Shown: positions 44,393-51,229 of the stretch, one piece after another | Numbering within the stretch: the stretch's first letter is position 1 | Layout: every line of letters starts with the position of its first letter | Origin: Pseudomonas sp. GM80 | GTDB lineage: Bacteria > Pseudomonadota > Gammaproteobacteria > Pseudomonadales > Pseudomonadaceae | DNA: 64,000 nt | Assembly (NCBI RefSeq): GCF_000282515.1 | Contig: NZ_AKJD01000054.1 | Coordinates: 62,001-126,000 of the forward strand | Reading direction: 5' to 3' | Notes under the pieces: model-generated | Seen by the model: the letters and a program-made list of their open reading frames with translations, nothing else | Told to the model about the DNA's origin: nothing | Database searches by the model: none | Program-made: the position numbers and the translations under genes

Positions 44393-44423
44393 CAGTGCGC
44401 AACGTTCGGGCCGTTGCGCACTG
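44393..44423 (-). terminator. hairpin after alaA
   Basis: Perfect 12-bp arms CAGTGCGCAACG / CGTTGCGCACTG with a 7-base loop, 8 bp after the alaA stop. No T run on the minus strand, so it may act by pausing or with Rho. Confidence 0.6.
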
Positions 44424-44431
44424 CTGGCCAA

Positions 44432-45643
44432 TTACTGGCGGTACGACTTGAGGAAGTTGCCGATGCGGCCGATGGCCATTTCCAGATCATCGACGCGCGG
44501 CAGGGTGACTACGCGAAAGTGATCCGGCCACGGCCAGTTGAACGCGGTACCTTGCACCACCAGCAGCTTCTCGGAGAGCAGCAGGTCGAGGACGAATTTT
44601 TCGTCGTTGTGGATCGGGCAGACCTTCGGGTCGATCCGTGGGAACGCGTACAGCGCGCCCATCGGCTTGACGCAGCTGACGCCTGGAATGTCGTTGAGCA
44701 ATTCCCAGGTGCGGTTGCGCTGTTCCAGCAAGCGCCCCTGCGGCAGCACCAGGTCATTGATACTCTGATAGCCGCCGAGTGCAGTCTGGATCGCATGCTG
44801 GCTCGGCACGTTGGCGCACAGGCGCATGTTGGCCAGCATGTCGATGCCTTCGATGTAGCTCTGGGCATTGTGTTTCGGCCCGGAGATGGCGATCCAGCCG
44901 GAGCGGAAACCCGCCACGCGGTAGGACTTCGACAGGCCGTTGAAGGTCAGGCACAGCAGATCCGGCGCCAGCGACGCGGTGCAGATGTGCACGGCATCGT
45001 CGTAGAGAATCTTGTCGTAGATTTCATCCGAGAACACCACCAGGTTGTGCGCGCGGGCGATTTCCAGCATGCCCAGCAGCACTTCCTTCGAATACACCGC
45101 ACCGGTCGGGTTGTTCGGGTTGATGATCACCATGGCTTTGGTGTTCGGAGTGATCTTGGCCTTGATGTCGGCCAGGTCGGGGAACCAGTCGGCGCCTTCG
45201 TCGCACAGGTAATGCACGGCGTTACCACCGGCCAGGCTCACCGCTGCGGTCCACAACGGATAATCCGGGGCTGGCACCAGTACTTCGTCGCCGTTGTTGA
45301 GCAGCGCCTGCAGCGACATCACGATCAGCTCGGACACGCCGTTGCCCAGGTAAATGTCTTCGATGCCGACACCTTCGACATTTTTCTGCTGGTAGTACTG
45401 CATCACCGCCTTGCGCGCGCTGAACAGACCTTTGGAGTCGCTGTAGCCTTGCGCGGTCGGCAGGTTGCGGATCACGTCCTGAAGAATTTCCTCCGGCGCC
45501 TCGAAACCAAACGGCGCCGGGTTGCCGATATTCAGCTTGAGGATGCGCTGGCCTTCCTCTTCCAGTCGTTTGGCGTGCTTGAGCACCGGGCCGCGAATGT
45601 CGTAGCAGACGTTGGCGAGCTTGTTCGATTTGCTGAACTGCAT
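44432..45643 (-). CDS. alaA: alanine aminotransferase (pyridoxal-phosphate)
   Basis: Class I/II aminotransferase that makes alanine from pyruvate and glutamate. 403 residues, aligning with E. coli AlaA (YfbQ): KLANVCYDIRGPVLKHAKRLEEEG at the N terminus, NGVSELIVMSLQALLNNGDEVLVPAPDYPLW, INPNNPTGAVY, and NGLSKSYRVAGFRSGW with the PLP lysine at residue 239. The ATG at 45643 is chosen at the family's usual start; the upstream frame to 45805 runs through the promoter region shared with msrB. Cytosolic, monocistronic. Confidence 0.95.
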   Translation of the reverse strand: MQFSKSNKLANVCYDIRGPVLKHAKRLEEEGQRILKLNIGNPAPFGFEAPEEILQDVIRNLPTAQGYSDSKGLFSARKAVMQYYQQKNVEGVGIEDIYLGNGVSELIVMSLQALLNNGDEVLVPAPDYPLWTAAVSLAGGNAVHYLCDEGADWFPDLADIKAKITPNTKAMVIINPNNPTGAVYSKEVLLGMLEIARAHNLVVFSDEIYDKILYDDAVHICTASLAPDLLCLTFNGLSKSYRVAGFRSGWIAISGPKHNAQSYIEGIDMLANMRLCANVPSQHAIQTALGGYQSINDLVLPQGRLLEQRNRTWELLNDIPGVSCVKPMGALYAFPRIDPKVCPIHNDEKFVLDLLLSEKLLVVQGTAFNWPWPDHFRVVTLPRVDDLEMAIGRIGNFLKSYRQ

Positions 45644-45867
45644 GGCGATGTGATCCCGAAAATGAACGATCCAGACGGCGGATGGACAACCGTACTGGGA
45701 TTCCTGTGTCTTGCCACAGGCGGAGGTCTTGAGCCGCAGCGCCCAGAATCCGTTTGAATGCGCCCGGTCTGGCTGCCAGACTGGCACGTGACGAGGCGCA
45801 ATCATACGTGCCGCCCGATCCGTGGAAAAGGTACAGATCGGGCTTTTTCAGCCGCTGAGGTGTGATG

Positions 45868-46263
45868 ATGGAAAAGTTGGAAAAAACCCTGGAAGAATGG
45901 AAAGCCATGCTCGACCCGCAGCAATACGAGGTTTGCCGCCTCAGTGCGACCGAGCGACCGTTCTCCGGCAAATACAACGCCACCAAAACCGACGGTGTCT
46001 ATCACTGTATCTGCTGCAATGAACCGTTGTTCGATTCCACGACCAAGTTCGACTCCGGTTGTGGCTGGCCGAGCTTCTACGCGCCGATCGGCGAGAGCGC
46101 CATGACCGAAATCCGTGACACCACCCACGGCATGATCCGCACGGAAGTGAAGTGCGCCCGCTGCGATGCGCACCTGGGCCACGTCTTCCCGGACGGCCCA
46201 CCGCCGACCGGCCTGCGTTATTGCATCAATTCGGTGTGCCTGAACCTCGAACCACGCGAATAA
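45868..46263 (+). CDS. msrB: peptide-methionine (R)-S-oxide reductase
   Basis: Reduces the R epimer of methionine sulfoxide in proteins. 131 residues. Two zinc-binding CxxC pairs (CICC and CARC), [19 protein letters not shown] and the catalytic cysteine in [12 protein letters not shown] are all present. Starts at 45862 (GTG), 45865 and 45868 (ATG) are in frame after GCTGAGG; the last is used here. It is divergent from alaA. Next to a glutathione peroxidase gene, though a REP element with a hairpin at 46271-46362 separates them. Confidence 0.96.
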   Translation: MEKLEKTLEEWKAMLDPQQYEVCRLSATERPFSGKYNATKTDGVYHCICCNEPLFDSTTKFDSGCGWPSFYAPIGESAMTEIRDTTHGMIRTEVKCARCDAHLGHVFPDGPPPTGLRYCINSVCLNLEPRE

Positions 46264-46270
46264 CCGGTAT

Positions 46271-46362
46271 CCCCTGTAGGAACTGCCGAAGGCTGCGATC
46301 TGTTGATGTTGTTTTTAAAGACAAGATCAACAGATCGCAGCCTTCGGCAGCTCCTACAGGGG
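46271..46362. repeat. REP-type palindrome, family GTAGGAGCTGCCG
   Basis: Arms CCCCTGTAGGAACTGCCGAAGG and CCTTCGGCAGCTCCTACAGGGG; one mismatch (A for G). It starts 8 bp after the msrB stop and ends 10 bp before the gpx operator. Confidence 0.92.
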
Positions 46363-46372
46363 GGATTTGATT

Positions 46373-46396
46373 AATTAAATTGCACACAATTTAATT
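46373..46396. promoter_or_regulatory. perfect palindromic operator upstream of glutathione peroxidase (OhrR type)
   Basis: Half-sites AATTAAATTG and CAATTTAATT are exact inverses around a CACA spacer. A/T-rich palindromes of this form are the usual binding sites of OhrR/MarR-type peroxide sensors. The downstream second gene encodes such a sensor. It lies 47 bp before the gpx ATG. Confidence 0.8.
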
Positions 46397-46443
46397 GCTC
46401 GCTATGTTTGGCTTTTCCCGATTTTTACGCGGAGCACCACGCC

Positions 46444-46929
46444 ATGAGCGACAACCTGCTGAACATCCCGTGCACCACCATCAAGGGTGAGCAAAAGACC
46501 CTGGCCGACTTCGCCGGCAAAGCGGTGCTGGTCGTCAACACCGCGAGCAAGTGCGGTTTCACCCCGCAATACAAAGGTCTTGAACAACTGTGGCAGACCT
46601 ACAAGGATCAAGGCCTGGTGGTGCTGGGCTTTCCGTGCAATCAGTTCGGTAAGCAGGAACCAGGTAACGAGGGCGCGATCAGTGAATTCTGCGAGCTGAA
46701 TTTCGGCGTCAGCTTCCCGCTGTTCAAGAAAATCGACGTCAACGGTGCCGACGCGCATCCGCTGTTCGTGCAACTGAAAAAACGCGCACCGGGCGTGCTC
46801 GGCTCCCAGGGCATCAAGTGGAACTTCACCAAGTTCCTGATCGGCAAGGACGGCCAGTTGGTCAAGCGCTTCGCCCCGGCCACCAAGCCGCAGGACCTGA
46901 GTCGCGAGATCGAAGCCCTGCTCAAATGA
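46444..46929 (+). CDS. glutathione peroxidase (thiol type)
   Basis: A 161-residue peroxidase that reduces hydroperoxides using thioredoxin or glutathione. The active-site NTASKCGFTPQYKGLEQLW has cysteine (Cys37) instead of selenocysteine. FPCNQFGKQEPG and WNFTKFLIGKDG complete the Gln and Trp parts of the catalytic tetrad. ATG at 46444 is preceded by GGAGCACCACG; the upstream frame to 46408 is not preferred. The stop overlaps the ATG of the MarR-type gene (ATGA), so both are made from one transcript driven from a palindromic operator. Confidence 0.93.
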   Translation: MSDNLLNIPCTTIKGEQKTLADFAGKAVLVVNTASKCGFTPQYKGLEQLWQTYKDQGLVVLGFPCNQFGKQEPGNEGAISEFCELNFGVSFPLFKKIDVNGADAHPLFVQLKKRAPGVLGSQGIKWNFTKFLIGKDGQLVKRFAPATKPQDLSREIEALLK

Positions 46930-47387
46930 ACAGCCTGTCGGTCGATTCAATGAAGCTCGACAGCCAGTTGTGCTTCAAGTTGTACGCCGCCTCCCGCGCG
47001 GTAATTCGTGCCTACAAGCCGATGCTCGATCAACTCGGCCTGACCTATCCGCAATACCTGGCGATGCTGGTGTTGTGGGAATGGCAGGACAGCGCGCCCG
47101 AGCAACCGACGGTCAAGGCCTTGGGCGAGCGGCTGGCGCTGGATTCCGGCACGCTGACGCCGCTGCTCAAGCGGCTGCAACAGTTGCAACTGGTGCAGCG
47201 TCAACGCTCGCTGCGTGACGAGCGAGAAGTGCATCTGAGCCTGACATCGGCGGGGCTTGCACTGCGCGAGCAGGTCGGGCCGCTCAAGGCCCGATTGCTG
47301 TGTGACAGCGGCGTCGATCTGGATCGGCTCAACGATTTGCGCGACGGCCTCGATCATCTGTTGGGGCAAATCAAAGCGCTGTCGTAG
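46926..47387 (+). CDS. OhrR-type MarR family thiol sensor
   Basis: A 153-residue MarR-family repressor. LDSQLCFKLYAASRAVIRAY near the N terminus contains the conserved reactive Cys16 of OhrR, followed by the winged helix with VKALGERLALDSGTLTPLLKRLQQLQLVQRQRS and REVHLSLTSAGLALREQV. OhrR proteins lose DNA binding when this cysteine is oxidised by organic hydroperoxides. The ATG overlaps the gpx stop (ATGA). It probably represses the gpx operon through the palindrome at 46373-46396. The end overlaps the convergent sensor kinase by 17 bp. Confidence 0.92.
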   Translation: MNSLSVDSMKLDSQLCFKLYAASRAVIRAYKPMLDQLGLTYPQYLAMLVLWEWQDSAPEQPTVKALGERLALDSGTLTPLLKRLQQLQLVQRQRSLRDEREVHLSLTSAGLALREQVGPLKARLLCDSGVDLDRLNDLRDGLDHLLGQIKALS

Positions 47388-49707
47388 TCGGGATCCACAG
47401 ATCGAGCAGCGCCGCCAGTTCTTCGCGGCGAAACGGTTTGGCCAGGTAGTCGCTCATACCGGCGGCCCGGCAACGCTCGCGCTCCTCGGACATGGCGTTG
47501 GCGGTCAGCGCGACAATCGGCAGATTCGGCCAGCGCCCGCTCTGGCGGATCTGCCGGCTCGCTTCGTAGCCGTCCATCACTGGCATGTTGCAGTCCATCA
47601 GCACCAGGTCGAATTGGTGAAACTCCAGTTGATCCAGCGCTTCGGCACCGTGGGCTGCAACCACGACATCGCAGCCGAGTTTGCCGAGCATGCCTTTGGC
47701 GACCAGTTGATTGACCGGGTTGTCCTCGACCAGCAGCACCCGCCCGCGTCGCAGTGATGGCGAGGTTTCAAGGCGCGCGTCGTTGATCGTGGTGACGTCC
47801 GGTTGCAATGTTCTGCGCAGGTTCTGATACAGCGCGTTGCGTGCCAGCGGTCGCGCCTGTTGTTGCAACGGTGCGAGCGCTGCGGCTTCTTCGCTGGGCA
47901 GGAAGCTGCCGTAGGCCGTGACCAGCAGAATCGGCGCGCTCATTGTCGGGCGCAGGCCGAACAGGCATTCCGGGCAGTCGGTGATCAGCACGTCCGGGCT
48001 CAGGCCGAGCAGCGAATCGTCAATCGTGCGCTGCTCATATTCCAGCCCCCACGCCGGCAGCAAGCTTTTGAGTAGCTCGGCCAGGCCACTGCTGCCCGCG
48101 GTGATCGCGAGGACTTTGCCGTGCAGCGGTGCCGGCGCGACGGCGCGCGTGTGGCAGGGCAGCGGCAGTTCGGCGCAAAACTGGCTGCCGAAACCCGCTT
48201 CGGAACTGATCGTCAGCCGCCCCTGCATGGCTTCGCAGAGGTTATAGGTCAGCGCCAGACCCAACCCGGTGCCACCGTACTGACGGGTAATGCCGGCGCC
48301 GGCCTGAGTGAACGGCTGGAAGATTTTCACCTGGGCGTCCTGCGCGATGCCGATCCCGGTGTCGCAGACTTCGATGCGCACGCCGTCCTTGATCGCTGAC
48401 AAACGCACGTCGACTCGCCCGAAACGGGTGAATTTCAACGCGTTGGACAGCAGGTTGCTGACGATCTGCCGCACCCGGGTCGGATCGCCCAGCACCAGCG
48501 CAGGGAATTGCGGATCGACCAGGCAGGTCAGTTCGACACTCGGCGCCGCGTTTTGTGACAGCAGATTGGCGGTGTCTTCGACCAGTGAGCCGAGATCGAA
48601 TGGAATGTGCTCAAGCTCCAGTTGCCCGGCGTCGAATTTCGACAGATCGAGAATATCGTTGAGCAACTCCACCAGCACTTTGCCCGAGTCATGGGCAATC
48701 GACAGTTGTTGCTGCTGCTCGGCATTCAACGGGCCATCCAGCGACAGCGCGATCATTCCCAGCAGGCCGTTGAGCGGCGTGCGGATCTCATGGCTCATGT
48801 TGGCCAGAAACGCCGAACGCGCTTCGGCCATGTCGAGGGCGGTGCTGCGCGCGACTTCCAGTTCCTGATTGGACTGGCTGAGCCGGGCATTGATGGCTTT
48901 CAGTTCGGCGGTCCGCGAGGACACGATGTTTTCCAGCTGGCCGAGATAGTCGGTCAGGCGGTTTTCGGCGTTGCGCCGTTGCTGGATTTCCGTGGCAATG
49001 TTTTCGAACTGTTGATTGGCGACCTTGACCAGCACGCCGATCTCGTCGTTGGCGTGCCCGCCCGGGCATTCCAGCGTGGTCGGCTCGGCGCTGCGCGGGT
49101 CGCGCCCGCTGAGCTCGCGGATCACCCGCACCAGCGGCTTGGTCAGCATCACATAGAACAGCGCGAGCAGAATGCCGGTGAGGATCAGGCTGCGGGCGAA
49201 ACCGTTGAGCAGGGTGATTTCCGCACGGCGCAAAAAGCGACTGCCGAAAGCATACGTGTCGACTTCCAGGCTCAAGACACCCAGTGATTCGGCAGGCAAG
49301 TGATCGAGATAGAGGCGGTCCTCGAACTGGCGCTTGGCGCCGAACAGAAAATCGCTGATCACCCGATAGCCGCTTTGCAATTCCGGGCGTTTGACGCTGG
49401 CCAGCACGGTATTGTTGTTGTCGGTCAGTTGCGCGGAGATGATCGCCGGTGAGCGCAGCAGGCCGAGCGTGAGCTCCTGCGCCAGTTCAGCGTCGATGTT
49501 GTAGGCGATGCGTGACGCCGGATTGTGACTGATTTCCAGCAAAGACAGGATTTCACGGTTGATGGAGGCGTCTTCGCTGGCATAATCGATGCCGATTTGC
49601 AGCAGGCTGAGCAGCGTGCCCAGAATGAACCCGACCAGCACAGTGAGCTTGGCTTGCTTGTATGACAGCCGGTGGGTGAATTTGATATCCATGGGGTGTT
49701 GAACCAC
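47371..49707 (-). CDS. hybrid sensor histidine kinase/response regulator (BarA-like)
   Basis: A 778-residue membrane kinase. First helix around residues 20-40, periplasmic domain of about 130 residues, second helix near 175-195, HAMP (LTKPLVRVIRELSGRD...), coiled coil, HisKA with ANMSHEIRTPLNGL (His306), HATPase (QYGGTGLGLALTYNLCE), then a degenerate receiver-like part (about 510-620) and a C-terminal receiver (VLLVEDNPVNQLVAKGM, LMDCNMPVMDGYE). A GTG at 49707 has AAAGGAAACGGAA upstream; ATG starts at 49734 and 49692 are alternatives. No cognate regulator in the neighbourhood: an orphan hybrid kinase. It overlaps the ohrR-like gene end. Confidence 0.88.
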   Translation of the reverse strand: MVQHPMDIKFTHRLSYKQAKLTVLVGFILGTLLSLLQIGIDYASEDASINREILSLLEISHNPASRIAYNIDAELAQELTLGLLRSPAIISAQLTDNNNTVLASVKRPELQSGYRVISDFLFGAKRQFEDRLYLDHLPAESLGVLSLEVDTYAFGSRFLRRAEITLLNGFARSLILTGILLALFYVMLTKPLVRVIRELSGRDPRSAEPTTLECPGGHANDEIGVLVKVANQQFENIATEIQQRRNAENRLTDYLGQLENIVSSRTAELKAINARLSQSNQELEVARSTALDMAEARSAFLANMSHEIRTPLNGLLGMIALSLDGPLNAEQQQQLSIAHDSGKVLVELLNDILDLSKFDAGQLELEHIPFDLGSLVEDTANLLSQNAAPSVELTCLVDPQFPALVLGDPTRVRQIVSNLLSNALKFTRFGRVDVRLSAIKDGVRIEVCDTGIGIAQDAQVKIFQPFTQAGAGITRQYGGTGLGLALTYNLCEAMQGRLTISSEAGFGSQFCAELPLPCHTRAVAPAPLHGKVLAITAGSSGLAELLKSLLPAWGLEYEQRTIDDSLLGLSPDVLITDCPECLFGLRPTMSAPILLVTAYGSFLPSEEAAALAPLQQQARPLARNALYQNLRRTLQPDVTTINDARLETSPSLRRGRVLLVEDNPVNQLVAKGMLGKLGCDVVVAAHGAEALDQLEFHQFDLVLMDCNMPVMDGYEASRQIRQSGRWPNLPIVALTANAMSEERERCRAAGMSDYLAKPFRREELAALLDLWIPTTTAL

Positions 49708-49859
49708 TTCCGTTTCCTTTCGCTGCTCAAGCATAGTCGATCATGTAGGGCTACCGAGGTTCCCGAATCGCCTTGTAACAAGGCCTGAGGCGGTGGATTG
49801 AAGTCTGTGTGACGTCGCTGGATCGCCATCATCACTGTGAACGTGCCCGAGGAGAAGAC

Positions 49860-50750
49860 GTGGATTCCCGATTGAATGCTTTTCTTGAACGTGCCGAGTC
49901 GGTCCTGGCGCGGATCGAACCGTTGTTGCCGGCACCCCGTCCGGTGATCGACTGGGGCACTTGCCTGGCCGCACGCTGGCAGCGTGACGGCCGCAGCGGT
50001 TATCTGCTGCCGCTGGAAGTCAGCCTCGACATGCGCCTGTCCGACCTGATCGGCGTCGACCGTCAGCTCGAACAACTGGGCCGCAATACCCAGCAATTCC
50101 TTGACGGCATGCCGGCCAACCACGCCTTGCTGTGGGGCTCGCGCGGCACCGGGAAGTCCTCGCTGGTGCGCGCACTGCTGGCCGAGCACGCTGCGGCGGG
50201 CCTGCGCCTGATCGAGATCGAGCGCGATCACCTGGCAGACTTGCCGCGTGTGGTCGAGCAGATCGGCAAATTGCCGCAGCGCTTTGTGTTGTTCTGCGAT
50301 GACCTGTCGTTTGAATCCGGCGAAGGCGATTACCGCGTATTGAAAAGCGTGCTTGATGGCTCGCTGGAACAGGCACCGGACAACGTCTTGTTGTACGCCA
50401 CCTCGAACCGCCGCCACCTGGTGCCGGAGAAGGAAAGCGACAACGAAAACTGGAAACGCGTCGACGGCGAATTGCACCCAAGCGAAGCGGTGGAAGACAA
50501 AATCGCACTGTCGGATCGCTTTGGCCTGTGGTTGTCGTTCTACCCGTTTACTCAAGAACACTTCCTCGACGTTGTTGAACACTGGATCGGCCAGTTGGCT
50601 GCCAAAGCCAACCTGAGCTGGCAGCGCGACGAAGAGCTGGACATCCTCGCCGTGCGTTGGGCCACCGGCCGCGGCAATCGCAATGGACGTTGCGCGTACC
50701 AATTCGCCCGTTACTGGGTGGGACTGAAATTGTTGGAGCACAAGGCATGA
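49860..50750 (+). CDS. DUF815-type AAA ATP-binding protein
   Basis: A 296-residue AAA+ ATPase of the DUF815 family (also called ATP-binding protein YqeV-like in Pseudomonas). P-loop GSRGTGKSSLVRALL at about residues 92-106, Walker B RFVLFCDDLSFESGEGDY and sensor region LYATSNRRHLVPE, KIALSDRFGLWLSFYPF. The start is GTG at 49860, with CCGAGGAGAAGAC upstream. The stop overlaps the ATG of the free-methionine-sulfoxide reductase gene (ATGA). Function unknown. Confidence 0.9.
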   Translation: MDSRLNAFLERAESVLARIEPLLPAPRPVIDWGTCLAARWQRDGRSGYLLPLEVSLDMRLSDLIGVDRQLEQLGRNTQQFLDGMPANHALLWGSRGTGKSSLVRALLAEHAAAGLRLIEIERDHLADLPRVVEQIGKLPQRFVLFCDDLSFESGEGDYRVLKSVLDGSLEQAPDNVLLYATSNRRHLVPEKESDNENWKRVDGELHPSEAVEDKIALSDRFGLWLSFYPFTQEHFLDVVEHWIGQLAAKANLSWQRDEELDILAVRWATGRGNRNGRCAYQFARYWVGLKLLEHKA

Positions 50751-51229
50751 TTGATTTGCAACAAAGCGGCCAAGGCCTCGAAGGCTATGGCATGTTGGCC
50801 GCACAACTGGAATCGCTGCTGGCGGACGAACGCGATTTCATCGCCAACGCCGCGCAGTTTTCGGCGTTCCTGTTCAACCAGCTCGATGACCTGAACTGGG
50901 CGGGTTTCTACCTCAACCGCAACGAAGAACTGGTGCTCGGGCCGTTTCAGGGGCAGATCGCCTGTGTGCGCATTCCGTTCGGTCGTGGGGTGTGTGGCGC
51001 TGCTGCTGCAACCCTGCAAACGCAACGGGTTGAAGACGTTCACGCGTTTGCCGGCCATATCGCCTGCGACAGCGCGTCGAACAGCGAGCTGGTGGTGCCA
51101 CTGGTCAAGGGCGGTCGCCTGATCGGTGTGCTCGACCTCGACAGCCCGAAGCTGGCGCGTTTCGGCGCCGACGACCAAGCCGGTATCGAGCAACTGGCGG
51201 CGATCTTCCTGCGCCTGACCGACTGCTGA
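50747..51229 (+). CDS. free methionine-(R)-sulfoxide reductase (GAF domain)
   Basis: A 160-residue GAF-domain protein matching fRMsr, which reduces free methionine-(R)-sulfoxide in the cytosol. Three conserved cysteines lie in IACVRIPFGRGVCGAAA and HIACDSASNSELVVPL, and the binding residues in ELVVPLVKGGRLIGVLDLDSP follow. Starts with ATGA overlap to the AAA gene and ends exactly adjacent to the convergent HD-GYP gene (51230). Part of a group of redox-repair genes (msrB, gpx). Confidence 0.93.
   Translation: MIDLQQSGQGLEGYGMLAAQLESLLADERDFIANAAQFSAFLFNQLDDLNWAGFYLNRNEELVLGPFQGQIACVRIPFGRGVCGAAAATLQTQRVEDVHAFAGHIACDSASNSELVVPLVKGGRLIGVLDLDSPKLARFGADDQAGIEQLAAIFLRLTDC

Larger units (their letters stand above)
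44128..44431. other. intergenic region between alaA and htpX
   Basis: About 300 bp without a gene. It holds the alaA 3' hairpin (44393-44423) and the heat-shock-type htpX promoter (44174-44202). The remainder shows nothing recognisable. Confidence 0.6.

Noticed and set aside
44414..45757. 447-residue open frame antisense to alaA
   Set aside because: alaA matches its family over its full length; antisense frame is a codon-bias artefact.
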